Shown in pieces: positions 56,119 through 64,000 of a stretch of 64,000 bases of DNA; the first letter of the stretch is position 1, and each line of letters starts with the position of its first letter. The DNA comes from Burkholderiales bacterium. GTDB taxonomy: Bacteria > Pseudomonadota > Gammaproteobacteria > Burkholderiales > Usitatibacteraceae. The stretch lies in assembly GCA_025359985.1 (NCBI GenBank), contig JANYDB010000059.1, positions 1 to 64,000 on the forward strand, in the 5' to 3' direction. The position numbers and the translations under genes are program-made. The notes under the pieces were generated by a model that saw only the letters and a list, made by a program, of their open reading frames with translations, was not told the DNA's origin and searched no databases.

Positions 56119-57438
56119 ATGGCCAGCATTCCAAAACCGGCCGTCTCACCGTCTGTTGACGGCTTGGGCGGAAAAATTCTTGGCTGGGTCGATGATCGAT
56201 TCCCGCTTTCCGCTCTTTATAAAGAGCATTTGTCTGAGTACTACGCACCAAAGAATTTTAACCTCTGGTATTACTTTGGCTCGCTTGCGTTGCTGATTTT
56301 AGTCATGCAGATCGTAACCGGTATTTTTCTCACGATGAATTACAAACCTGACGCCAAGTTTGCTTTCGCTTCGGTTGAGTACATTATGCGCGATGTATCT
56401 TGGGGGTGGCTGATTCGCTACATGCATTCCACCGGCGCCTCCATGTTTTTTCTGGTGGTGTATTTGCATATGATGCGCGGGCTAATGTATGGCTCCTATC
56501 GCAAGCCGCGCGAATTGTTGTGGATTTTCGGTTGCATGATTTATTTGGCGTTGATGGCCGAAGCATTCTTCGGCTATCTCCTTCCATGGGGCCAAATGTC
56601 GTACTGGGGCGCACAGGTTATTATTAATTTATTTGGCGCCATCCCATTTATCGGTGAGGATTTAGCGGTCTGGATTCGCGGCGATTACAATATTGGCGAT
56701 GCTACCCTTAACCGCTTCTTTGCGTTTCACGTGATTGCTATACCGATGGTCCTGCTGGGCCTGGTTGCCGCGCATTTAGTGGCCTTGCATGAAGTAGGGT
56801 CAAACAATCCCGACGGCATCGAGATCAAGCAAAATATAGATCCCGTTGACGGCAAGCCCGTTGACGGCATCCCATTTCACCCCTATTACACGGTTAAAGA
56901 TTTGGTTGGCTTGGTGGTATTTCTGGCGGTATTTACGGCAATTATATTTTTCGCGCCAGAGATGGGTGGTTACTTTCTGGAAGGCCCCAATTTTGTACCG
57001 GCTGACCCTCTGGTAACGCCGGCACATATTGCGCCCGTTTGGTATTTCACACCGTTCTACGCCATGCTGCGCGCGGTCCCATCCATGTTTGGCTCGCAGT
57101 TTCCCGGCGTGGCCGTGATGGGTGGCGCAACCCTGATTCTGTTTACGCTGCCATGGCTTGATCGCGGCAAGGTTCGATCGGTGCGCTACCGCGGGCCGAT
57201 TTACAAAGGGTTCTTGACTGCGTTCATTGCGAGCTTTCTGGTGCTAGGGTATTTAGGCGTTGTGCCCACCACCGTGTGGGGTCAGCTTCCGAAAAACGTG
57301 CCGCTTCTGGGCGGAGTAGATACCGCCACCTTGGTATCCCGCATCTTGACGGTGGTGTATTTCTCTTTCTTCATTTTGATGCCTTGGTACACCAAGATCG
57401 ATAAAGAAAAACCAGAACCGACACGGGTTACCTACTGA
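56119..57438 (+). CDS. petB: Cytochrome b of the bc1 complex
   Basis: A 439-aa membrane protein with eight helices, the fused cyt b6/subunit IV form. The b-heme histidines are in RYMHSTGASMFFLVVYLHMMRG and FFAFHVIAIPMVLLGLVAAHL. The Qo motif is present with PVWYFTPFYAMLRAVP-type sequence (the PEWY equivalent here reads PVWY). A strong AGGAG precedes the ATG. Its stop overlaps the petC start by one base. Confidence 0.96.
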   Translation: MASIPKPAVSPSVDGLGGKILGWVDDRFPLSALYKEHLSEYYAPKNFNLWYYFGSLALLILVMQIVTGIFLTMNYKPDAKFAFASVEYIMRDVSWGWLIRYMHSTGASMFFLVVYLHMMRGLMYGSYRKPRELLWIFGCMIYLALMAEAFFGYLLPWGQMSYWGAQVIINLFGAIPFIGEDLAVWIRGDYNIGDATLNRFFAFHVIAIPMVLLGLVAAHLVALHEVGSNNPDGIEIKQNIDPVDGKPVDGIPFHPYYTVKDLVGLVVFLAVFTAIIFFAPEMGGYFLEGPNFVPADPLVTPAHIAPVWYFTPFYAMLRAVPSMFGSQFPGVAVMGGATLILFTLPWLDRGKVRSVRYRGPIYKGFLTAFIASFLVLGYLGVVPTTVWGQLPKNVPLLGGVDTATLVSRILTVVYFSFFILMPWYTKIDKEKPEPTRVTY

Positions 57439-58199
57439 TGAAAACGCCGATCAAAAAACTCCTTGTAACAACCTTGCTGGCGCTGGTATTTCTAGGTGCC
57501 AATGCTGGCCCGGCATTCGCCAATAGTGAAGAGGTGCGGCTCGACACCGCGCCCATTAACCTGCGCGATCAAGCCTCACTGCAACGCGGTGCAAAAATCT
57601 TCATCAACAACTGCCTCAATTGTCATAACGCGCAATTCATGCGCTATAGCCATTTGACGCAAATCGGCTTGACCGAAGATCAGATTAAGCAAAACCTGAT
57701 GTTCACAACCGACAAAATTGCGGACAGTTTGGTCACCGCGCTCGATCCACAGGATGCCAAGGATTGGTTTGGCAAGGTACCGCCCGATTTGACGCTGGTG
57801 GCCAGGGTCCGGGGCTCTGATTGGCTATACACCTATTTGCGCAGCTATTATCGCGACGATACAAGCCCGACCGGATGGAATAACGAGGTCTTCAAAAACG
57901 TTGGCATGCCCCATGTGCTGCATGATTTGCAGGGCACCCAAGTTTTATCCAAAGTAGGCGAAAAAACGGTTCATGGTCATACAGAGCCGGTCATGAAATT
58001 GACGCTGGATAAACCCGGCACCATGACCGCACTGGCGTATGACGCTTATGTCGCTGACCTGGTGAATTACCTGACTTACATGGGCGAGCCCGCTCGTCCG
58101 CAACGCACTCAGCTAGGCGTGATTGTGCTGTTCTTTCTGGTGCTGGCATTTTTTGCCACGCTATGGTTAAAGAATGAATACTGGAAAGATGTGAAGTAA
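57438..58199 (+). CDS. petC: Cytochrome c1 of the bc1 complex
   Basis: A c-type cytochrome of 253 aa. It has a Sec signal (LLVTTLLALVFLGANAGPAFA), heme-binding Cys59-Leu-Asn-Cys62-His63, a probable Met ligand region in the second half, and a C-terminal membrane anchor (LGVIVLFFLVLAFFATLWL). It carries electrons from Rieske to soluble cytochrome c. Only this three-subunit complex is encoded here. Confidence 0.95.
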   Translation: MKTPIKKLLVTTLLALVFLGANAGPAFANSEEVRLDTAPINLRDQASLQRGAKIFINNCLNCHNAQFMRYSHLTQIGLTEDQIKQNLMFTTDKIADSLVTALDPQDAKDWFGKVPPDLTLVARVRGSDWLYTYLRSYYRDDTSPTGWNNEVFKNVGMPHVLHDLQGTQVLSKVGEKTVHGHTEPVMKLTLDKPGTMTALAYDAYVADLVNYLTYMGEPARPQRTQLGVIVLFFLVLAFFATLWLKNEYWKDVK

Positions 58200-58231
58200 T
58201 TGGTCTTATTTTAGTACGAAGTTTTGTGAAC

Positions 58232-58250
58232 GCCGCGCGGCTTGCGCGGC
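58232..58250. terminator. GC-rich hairpin between petC and sspA
   Basis: GCCGCGC-GGCTT-GCGCGGC forms a 7-bp all-GC stem 32 bp after the petC stop. It is followed by TTCGCATTT, a poor T-run. It may be an attenuating or stabilising structure that separates petABC from sspAB rather than a full terminator. Confidence 0.45.
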
Positions 58251-58310
58251 TTCGCATTTATAGGTTTTGTAGGCCTTGGAAGTTTTATAAAAGAAAGTTG
58301 GTTATTCATC

Positions 58311-58910
58311 ATGATGACGCTCTATTCCGGAACCACCTGTCCGTTTAGTCACCGCTGCCGTATTGTGCTGTACGAAAAAGGGATGGATTTCCAGATTCTG
58401 GATGTTGATCTCATGAATAAGCCGGAAGATTTGGCCGTCATGAACCCGTACAACCGCACGCCTGTATTAGTCGAACGCGATTTGATTTTGTATGAATCTA
58501 ACATCATCAATGAATACATTGATGAGCGTTTTCCGCATCCACAATTAATGCCCGCCGATCCGGTTATGCGTGCTCGCGCACGGTTGATTTTGTTCCGGAT
58601 GGAAAATGAAATTTTTAATCATGTCGATATTCTGGAGCGCGGCAAATCCAACACTCACGAAAAAGCGCGCCTTTATGTGCGTGAAAATCTGATCCAGCTT
58701 GCGCCTATTTTTGTAAAGCAAAAGCATATGCTGGGCGACGAGTTTTCGATGCTGGATGTCGCGATTGCGCCGCTACTGTGGCGTCTTGAACACTACCAGA
58801 TTGAAATGCCCAAAACCGCAGCGCCGCTGCTGAAATATGCAGAGCGTTTATTCTCGCGCCAGGCGTTTATTGATTCCATGACGGCGTCCGAGAAGGCAAT
58901 GCGAAAGTAA
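58311..58910 (+). CDS. sspA: Stringent starvation protein A (glutathione S-transferase fold)
   Basis: SspA binds RNA polymerase during starvation and acid stress; it has a GST fold without normal GST activity. The protein is about 199 aa from ATG 58311 and has LYSGTTCPFSHRCRIVLYEKGMDF (thioredoxin-like half) and the helical half with YVRENLIQLAPIF and FSMLDVAIAPLLWRLEHY. The track's longer start (58242) covers the hairpin region and is not credible. sspB follows 52 bp downstream. Confidence 0.95.
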   Translation: MMTLYSGTTCPFSHRCRIVLYEKGMDFQILDVDLMNKPEDLAVMNPYNRTPVLVERDLILYESNIINEYIDERFPHPQLMPADPVMRARARLILFRMENEIFNHVDILERGKSNTHEKARLYVRENLIQLAPIFVKQKHMLGDEFSMLDVAIAPLLWRLEHYQIEMPKTAAPLLKYAERLFSRQAFIDSMTASEKAMRK

Positions 58911-58962
58911 CCGTTTGTCCGGAATATTTTCACCTACTGCATGAGCCCTGAATAACTTTTAA

Positions 58963-59592
58963 ATGACCGAGCTTTCCACCAAGCCTTACCTGATCCGCGC
59001 CATTTATGAATGGTGCGCTGACGCCGGTTTTACGCCGTATATCGGCGTGCATGTCGATCAAAATACTCGCGTACCGGTTGAATACGTGAAAAATGGCGAG
59101 ATCGTTTTATCCATCGGCATGCAGGCCACCCGCGATCTCACCATCGGTAACGATCTCGTGCAGTTTTCTGCGCGATTCGGCGGCGTCTCACGCGAAATTG
59201 CGGTGCCGATTTATGCTATCGCCAGTATTTTCGCGCGCGAAAATGGCAAAGGCATGTACTTCGAGCCAGAATTGCCACCACTGGCAAGCGCCTCAACCCT
59301 GCACGCAGGCGTTCCACAGCTCGCCCCCCAGCCTGCTTTGCAGGCAGTGCCTAGTCGCGCGTTGGTAGCCGCGCCGGCCACATCATCAACAACAGCCCCG
59401 ACCCCCTCCACCGAAGGCGCTGACGGCAACGAAAAAATAACAGTGGCCAGCTTCGCTGCGATTTCCAGCGAAGCGCGCGATGCCCAAAGTAATACCGACG
59501 CCGGCGACAACAACAAGGCAAGTGGTGCAGAAGACGGCGCGTCCAAGAAGCCCAAAGGCCCACCGCGCGGCAAGCTCAGAGTGATCAAATAA
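58963..59592 (+). CDS. sspB: ClpXP protease specificity-enhancing factor SspB
   Basis: The adaptor that delivers ssrA-tagged proteins to ClpXP. The folded domain (about 1-110) has KPYLIRAIYEWCADAGFTPYI, GEIVLSIGMQATRDL and RFGGVSREIAVPI, as in E. coli SspB. A long Ala/Pro/Thr-rich linker leads to the extreme C-terminus KLRVIK, matching the short ClpX-binding motif at the end of the E. coli protein. This confirms that the full adaptor is intact. The linker is long compared with the enteric one. Confidence 0.95.
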   Translation: MTELSTKPYLIRAIYEWCADAGFTPYIGVHVDQNTRVPVEYVKNGEIVLSIGMQATRDLTIGNDLVQFSARFGGVSREIAVPIYAIASIFARENGKGMYFEPELPPLASASTLHAGVPQLAPQPALQAVPSRALVAAPATSSTTAPTPSTEGADGNEKITVASFAAISSEARDAQSNTDAGDNNKASGAEDGASKKPKGPPRGKLRVIK

Positions 59593-59757
59593 GCCGCGTC
59601 TATAAACTGTATTGCTATCACCGAGTCAGTAATCAACGCATTTATAGTATTGCCAGGTTAGCCACAAATGAATTGATTGCATATCGCCTGGCAACTTTTG
59701 TTATGCTTTAGTTGTGTTGATGCGGTTTCATCTCTCCTTATATTTTAGATTGCGATC

Positions 59758-60213
59758 ATGAGCGCTACCGTCGCCGAATTACTCAAGGATAAAGCCAGGC
59801 AAGCGCCTAACAACAAACTCTATTCTGTAGGGCCTGATGTATCGGTATCCGATGCCGTCAACATGATGGTAAAAAACACCATCAGCTCAGTCGTCGTTAT
59901 GGACAATCACGTTATGGTGGGCCTGATTACGCTGCGTGAGCTGCTGCAGGGGCTCTACCAGCACAGCGAAAAATTGACGCAGGCAAAATGCCATGATGTG
60001 ATGAAAACCAACCCGCCAGTGGCTCATCTTGAAGACACCGTGGATCATCTGCGCGGCCTCATGACCGAGCTGCATATCACCCACGTGCCGGTGATGAATC
60101 AGGACGCGCTAGTGGGCATTTTGTCATTTCATGACATCGCCCGTAGCGCGATCAAAGATGCCGATTTCGAGAACAAGTTACTCAAGCAATACATCCGCAA
60201 TTGGCCAGAATAA
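59758..60213 (+). CDS. CBS-domain pair protein
   Basis: A 151-aa soluble protein made of two CBS domains (about 15-70 and 80-140) and nothing else. The motifs are SVSDAVNMMVKNTISSVVVMDNHVMVGLITLRE and the second THVPVMNQDALVGILSFHDIAR. Such proteins bind adenine nucleotides and act as energy sensors, but the partner here is unknown. It follows sspB after 165 bp that contain an inverted repeat TTGCCAGG/CCTGGCAA (59650-59694). Confidence 0.85.
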   Translation: MSATVAELLKDKARQAPNNKLYSVGPDVSVSDAVNMMVKNTISSVVVMDNHVMVGLITLRELLQGLYQHSEKLTQAKCHDVMKTNPPVAHLEDTVDHLRGLMTELHITHVPVMNQDALVGILSFHDIARSAIKDADFENKLLKQYIRNWPE

Positions 60214-60313
60214 TTTTTGTAGCCGAATTCTGCTCTTGGTTTGCCGTTTGAGCCATTTATGCCCTGAACACCGCGCCAGATATAGAGTTTTATCTGCATT
60301 GTTTGCAAAAAAG

Positions 60314-61825
60314 CTACCCCAAGAATAATTGATACGCCGGATTATGAGTTTCATCAACATACGCATAGCCGAGCGTTTTAAGAAATTTTGCAAACCCGGC
60401 ACGCTCATTTTTCGGCACCTGCAGGCCGACTAAAATTCGCCCGATATCTGCGCCGTGATTGCGGTAATGGAACAAACTGATATTCCAGTTCGGGCTCATG
60501 CTGGTAAGGAATCGCATCAGCGCACCGGGCCGATCCGGAAATTCAAATCGATAGATAGCTTCTTCATGGGCCAATGGAGAACGTCCGCCAACCAAATGGC
60601 GCACGTGCAGTTTCGCCATTTCATCATCAGTTAGATCCAGGGTTTTAAAACCTTTTTTATTGAAATTGGCGACGAGCGTTTTTGCCTCATCGCGGCCGTG
60701 GATCTGTACGCCCACAAATAAATGCGCCACTTTGGCATCTGTCATCCGGTAATTGAATTCGGTAAGATTGCGCGGTCCAATCAGCTCGCAAAAGCGCCTG
60801 AAACTGCCGCGCGTTTCAGGCACCGTAATGGCCAGCAGCGCTTCATGATGCTCGCCTACTTGGGCACGTTCCGCAACAAAACGCAGGCGATCAAAATTCA
60901 TATTCGCGCCACAGCAAATCGCCACGTAGGTTTTGCCCGTCGATTTTTCGCGACTGACATAATGTTTGATACCCGCCAGCGCCAAGCCGCCCGATGGCTC
61001 CATCACGGAACGAGTGTCCTGATAAATATCTTTGATTGCCGCACAGATTTCATCGGTGGTTACCAGCACCACTTCATCCACCCATTTTTTGGCCATGCGA
61101 AAAGTTTCTTTGCCGACTTGCTTGACCGCCACCCCATCCGCAAATAAATTCACATGCGAAAGCGTTACGCGTTTATTCGCTTTCAGTGATTGATACATCG
61201 CGTTTGAATCTACAGGTTCCACGCCAATAATTTTTGTTGCTGGTGACAGCGCTTTAACGTAAGCCGCAATCCCGGCGATCAAACCACCGCCGCCAATCGG
61301 TACGAAAATCGCATCAATCGGATGCTGAAACTGGCGCAAAATTTCCATACCGATGGTGCCCTGCCCGGCGATTACCAGTGGATCATCATAAGGATGCACA
61401 TAAGTGAGTTTTTTGGCGGCAGACAGTTTTTGGGCAAACAGACTGGCCTCATGATAACTATCGCCTTCCAACATCACGGTTGCACCGCGCCGCGCCACCG
61501 CATCAACTTTGATTTTTGGGGTCGTGACCGGCATGACGATGGTCGCTTTGCAGCCCAGCTTTTGCGCCGCTAGCGCCACGCCTTGCGCATGGTTACCTGC
61601 ACTGGCACAGATCACGCCACGCTTTAATTCAGCAGGTGATAAATGCGCCATTTTGTTATAGGCGCCTCGAATTTTGAACGAGAAAACGGGCTGCATGTCT
61701 TCACGTTTAAGCAGTACTTTGTGGCGCAGATTTTCAGAAATGCCGACAGCGATTTCCAATGGGCTTTCGATCGCGACATCGTACACGCGCGCGCTCAGGA
61801 TGCGCTTCAGGTATTCGTCTTTCAT
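60314..61825 (-). CDS. ilvA: Threonine ammonia-lyase, biosynthetic
   Basis: It deaminates threonine to 2-oxobutanoate, the first step to isoleucine. A PLP fold-II enzyme of about 503 aa. The PLP lysine is Lys51 in SFKIRGAYNK, with the SAGNHAQGVAL loop and glycine loop PIGGGGLIAG. The C-terminal 180 residues form two ACT-like regulatory domains (ETRGSFRRFCELIG and FEFPDRPGALMRFL), so feedback by isoleucine is expected. ATG 61825 has GAGGG just upstream; the track's longer start does not. Confidence 0.95.
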   Translation of the reverse strand: MKDEYLKRILSARVYDVAIESPLEIAVGISENLRHKVLLKREDMQPVFSFKIRGAYNKMAHLSPAELKRGVICASAGNHAQGVALAAQKLGCKATIVMPVTTPKIKVDAVARRGATVMLEGDSYHEASLFAQKLSAAKKLTYVHPYDDPLVIAGQGTIGMEILRQFQHPIDAIFVPIGGGGLIAGIAAYVKALSPATKIIGVEPVDSNAMYQSLKANKRVTLSHVNLFADGVAVKQVGKETFRMAKKWVDEVVLVTTDEICAAIKDIYQDTRSVMEPSGGLALAGIKHYVSREKSTGKTYVAICCGANMNFDRLRFVAERAQVGEHHEALLAITVPETRGSFRRFCELIGPRNLTEFNYRMTDAKVAHLFVGVQIHGRDEAKTLVANFNKKGFKTLDLTDDEMAKLHVRHLVGGRSPLAHEEAIYRFEFPDRPGALMRFLTSMSPNWNISLFHYRNHGADIGRILVGLQVPKNERAGFAKFLKTLGYAYVDETHNPAYQLFLG

Positions 61826-61958
61826 GTTCCCTCTTAAATGGATCGTATTAGCCAACGCCGAGCATCAAATTTAGCAGGAATTGGGCTATGCTTTCCGAAT
61901 TGGCTAATTCTCTATTCTCATTTCTCAAATATCAATTCTATAAAAGCCCTTAATTACC

Positions 61959-62639
61959 ATGGATCAAAACGGACTCAAGCTTGCCGCCGCCGCCGCCGCG
62001 TTGCAATACATCGAAGACGACACCATCATCGGCGTTGGCACGGGCTCCACGGTAAATTTTTTTATCGCCGAGCTTCTCAAGGTCAAGCATCGTATTAAAG
62101 CCGCCGTATCCAGCTCCGAAGCCAGCAGCAAGCTGCTGCGTGCGGGTGGCGTGGAGGTCATGGAGCTTAACGACGCCGGAACGCTTTCGCTGTATGTGGA
62201 TGGCGCGGATGAGGTAACGGCGAATCTAGCGATGATCAAAGGCGGCGGTGCCGCACTGACCCGCGAAAAAATTGTAGCGGCGGCCAGTAAAATATTCATT
62301 TGTATCGCCGACGAATCCAAGCTGGTTCAGGTGCTCGGCACTTTCCCGTTGCCGGTTGAAGTCATCCCGATGGCGCGCAGCTTTGTGGCGCGCGAGCTGG
62401 TCAAACTAGGTGGCCACCCCGAATGGCGAGTCCGCGAAATTGACGGCGTTATGAAACCGGTAATTACCGACAACGGCAATTGGATTCTTGATGTGCACGG
62501 CCTAAAGATTACCGATCCGGTGGCGGTGGAGACGATCATTAATCAGATCACCGGCGTACTCACCAATGGTCTGTTTGCACGTCGTGGGGCGAATGTCCTG
62601 CTACTCGCTACCTCGGACGGTGTGAAAACGATTGTTTAA
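61959..62639 (+). CDS. rpiA: Ribose-5-phosphate isomerase A
   Basis: It interconverts ribose-5-phosphate and ribulose-5-phosphate, supplying PRPP-consuming pathways such as histidine synthesis. The 226-aa protein has [10 protein letters not shown], the catalytic YVDGADEV and [13 protein letters not shown], and the final [13 protein letters not shown]. It is divergent from ilvA. Confidence 0.96.
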   Translation: MDQNGLKLAAAAAALQYIEDDTIIGVGTGSTVNFFIAELLKVKHRIKAAVSSSEASSKLLRAGGVEVMELNDAGTLSLYVDGADEVTANLAMIKGGGAALTREKIVAAASKIFICIADESKLVQVLGTFPLPVEVIPMARSFVARELVKLGGHPEWRVREIDGVMKPVITDNGNWILDVHGLKITDPVAVETIINQITGVLTNGLFARRGANVLLLATSDGVKTIV

Positions 62640-62674
62640 CAAACTGCTGCGCATGATCCACGCGCCAGCAGCAA

Positions 62675-62692
62675 CGTCACATTTTTGTCATA
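62675..62692 (+). promoter_or_regulatory. Candidate Pho box before phoU
   Basis: ACGTCAC-ATTT-TTGTCAT is two GTCA-centred 7-mers spaced 11 bp start to start with a 4-bp AT spacer, the layout of the PhoB site CTGTCAT-N4-CTGTCAT. The second copy matches 6 of 7, the first only 4 of 7. A TAAACT -10-like box follows about 9 bp later. It lies 110 bp before phoU. Confidence 0.42.
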
Positions 62693-62802
62693 CTGCAGGG
62701 CTAAACTTATTTTTTTATGCGATTAGCGTTATAAACCATCATCGCGTATCGCAGAAGCAATGCAATTAAATTGAATAAGCAAACTGAATAAATAAACTGA
62801 CC

Positions 62803-63510
62803 ATGGCTAACGAACATATCTCGAAAAAATTTGACGCTGAACTGGAAGCAGTACGCTCACGCGTATTGCAGATGGGCGGATTGGTAGAACAGCAAATTAC
62901 CCGCGCCATGGAATCATTGGCACTGGGTGACATGGCGCTCGCCGACCAGGTAATTGTTGATGATCATCGAGTTAACGCGATGGAAGTCGGCATCGATGAA
63001 GATTGCGTTCATATCATCGCCAAACGCCAGCCCACCGCGAGCGATTTACGGATGGTGATGGCCGTGGTTAAAACCATTACCGATCTGGAGCGTATCGGCG
63101 ACGAAGCGCAAAAAATTGCGCGCATGTCTAAACAGATTCATGCCCAGGATCAGCGCCTTTCGACGCGGTTCGCAGAAGTACGTTACGCCAGCAATGTGGC
63201 GCTGGAAATGCTCAACACCGCATTAGACGCATTTGCCAGACTGGATTTGGCCGCCGCCGCCAAGGTGGTAAAACAGGACCAAATTGTGGATGAACAATTC
63301 CGTGGCATTTTGCGCCAGCTGGTGACGTTCATGATGGAAGACCCGCGCACGATTTCATCCGCGATCGATATCTTATTCATCGCCAAAGCCATCGAACGCA
63401 TCGGTGACCACGCCAAAAATATGTCCGAATACGTGGTCTATCTGGTAAAAGGTAAGGATGTGCGTCACATTACCCCCGAAGAATTTGAGCGCGAAACGCA
63501 AACGCCTTAA
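62803..63510 (+). CDS. phoU: Phosphate transport system regulator PhoU
   Basis: A 235-aa cytoplasmic helical protein that restrains PhoR signalling via the Pst transporter. It has two PhoU repeats, with metal-binding ERIGDEAQKIAR (first) and ERIGDHAKNMSEY (second). No pst genes or phoBR are adjacent, so here it is a separate unit. A Pho-box-like repeat before it and a terminator after it support that. Confidence 0.95.
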   Translation: MANEHISKKFDAELEAVRSRVLQMGGLVEQQITRAMESLALGDMALADQVIVDDHRVNAMEVGIDEDCVHIIAKRQPTASDLRMVMAVVKTITDLERIGDEAQKIARMSKQIHAQDQRLSTRFAEVRYASNVALEMLNTALDAFARLDLAAAAKVVKQDQIVDEQFRGILRQLVTFMMEDPRTISSAIDILFIAKAIERIGDHAKNMSEYVVYLVKGKDVRHITPEEFERETQTP

Positions 63511-63536
63511 GCGCTTCCAAACTTCAGCCCGTAAAA

Positions 63537-63576
63537 AAACGCCGCAATACTTAAACGTAATTGCGGCGTTTCTATT
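63537..63576 (+). terminator. Terminator after phoU
   Basis: AAACGCCGCAA and TTGCGGCGTTT form a perfect 11-bp stem with a 13-nt loop, followed by TTTCTATTT. It starts 27 bp after the phoU stop. The A-rich 5' flank allows it to work in both directions. Confidence 0.82.
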
Positions 63577-63660
63577 TATGGCTTGGCTTTCATTTGGATA
63601 GCCGTCTGAGTTGTGTGCAAAGACGCATTGCAGTAAGCTTTGTAAAAATTTTCTTGTTGT

Positions 63661-64000
63661 ATGAAAAGAAAGCAGCCAAATATGATGCTTTTGGAGGCAT
63701 GGCTTATTGAATTGGGCTTGGAAAAATATCTTTCGGTATTGGTCCAAAATGATATTGATCTTCAGGTTCTGCCCACCTTGAGCGATGCCGATTTTGAGAA
63801 GCTCGGCCTTTCCCTCGGGCATCGTCGCAAAATAATGGCTGCTTCTGCGCGCATAGGAGATGCAGTAGCACCCGTCGTCTCACCCCCCGACAACATGCGC
63901 GATACGTTGCCACAGGTAGAGCGCCGGCAGGTGACCGTACTGTTCGCCGATCTGGTCGGCTCGACCGCCATATCTGGTGCGCTTGACCCTGAGGATATGA
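63661..64000 (+). CDS. SAM-domain / class III nucleotide cyclase protein, 3' part outside window
   Basis: Open to the window edge, so it is absent from the ORF track. The visible 113 residues begin with a sterile alpha motif domain (LEAWLIELGLEKYLSVL, about residues 10-65, and LGHRRKIMAA), then a short linker, then the start of an adenylate/guanylate cyclase domain (RRQVTVLFADLVGSTAIS) with the first metal-binding Asp. Proteins of this layout usually continue into an AAA ATPase and TPR repeats, making a very large signalling protein; this is known of the family and not seen here. ATG 63661 follows an in-frame stop (63643); ATG 63682 is another choice. Confidence 0.82.
   Translation, partial: MKRKQPNMMLLEAWLIELGLEKYLSVLVQNDIDLQVLPTLSDADFEKLGLSLGHRRKIMAASARIGDAVAPVVSPPDNMRDTLPQVERRQVTVLFADLVGSTAISGALDPEDM

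Noticed and set aside
59650-59694. Inverted repeat TTGCCAGG/CCTGGCAA as sspB terminator
   Set aside because: The 29-nt loop is long and the stem only 8 bp; mentioned with the CBS gene but not called as a terminator.

Overview
The window is a chromosomal segment of a betaproteobacterium. The evidence is the gene order murA-hisGDCBHAFIE-HIT-tatABC-HtrA, then petABC-sspA-sspB (a three-subunit cytochrome bc1 next to the stringent starvation pair), plus proA-nadD-rsfS-rlmH-maf-rng and yggT-proC-yggS facing pilT-pilU. All of these arrangements are familiar in Burkholderiales and Nitrosomonadales. I cannot place it more finely. I saw no rRNA, tRNA, CRISPR array, transposase or integrase, and almost all of the window is dense coding sequence.

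Layout. 1-5357 (+): proline, NAD, ribosome and septum/RNA housekeeping genes (proA, nadD, rsfS, rlmH, maf, rng). 5463-10120 (-): a dynamin-like GTPase, yggT, proC, yggS. 10339-12591 (+): the pilus retraction ATPases pilT and pilU. 12609-15827 (-): an RlmL-type methyltransferase, hemJ, kdsC, kdsD. 15926-17896 (+): a Kef-type antiporter. 18076-37052: an accessory-looking MSHA-like type IV pilus locus, nearly all on the minus strand. It holds a pilin, a pseudopilin, a very large pilin-like protein, MshK/J/I/G/E/N/L/M-like assembly proteins and a sigma-54 response regulator, with one membrane histidine kinase on the plus strand inside the block. 37410-53229 (+): the mlaFEDCB lipid transporter, a YadGH-type ABC exporter, a BolA-like gene, murA, the complete his operon, a HIT protein and tatABC. 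53271-55133 (-): an HtrA-type protease and mscL. 55513-60213 (+): petABC, sspA, sspB and a CBS-pair protein. 60314-61825 (-): ilvA. 61959-64000 (+): rpiA, phoU and the start of a SAM-domain/nucleotide cyclase gene cut by the window edge.

The most interesting part is the pilus locus. Secretin (MshL), inner-membrane platform (MshG, MshI, MshJ), extension ATPase (MshE), ExeA-type ATPase (MshM), TPR protein (MshN) and pilin-like subunits are together, with a kinase and a sigma-54 activator at or within its ends. A textbook -24/-12 element (TGGCACA-N4-TTGCA) lies upstream of the major pilin candidate on its strand. The inference is a dedicated two-component switch acting through RpoN on pilin expression. 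No prepilin peptidase is visible, so that function must come from elsewhere. PilT and PilU lie 5.5 kb beyond the end of the locus and may or may not serve it.

Smaller oddities are a 17-bp perfect hairpin and a triple 13-bp tandem repeat inserted between hisB and hisH, a histone-H1-like Lys/Ala/Pro tail on RsfS, a Pho-box-like repeat before phoU, and a 14-bp perfect palindrome before pilT.
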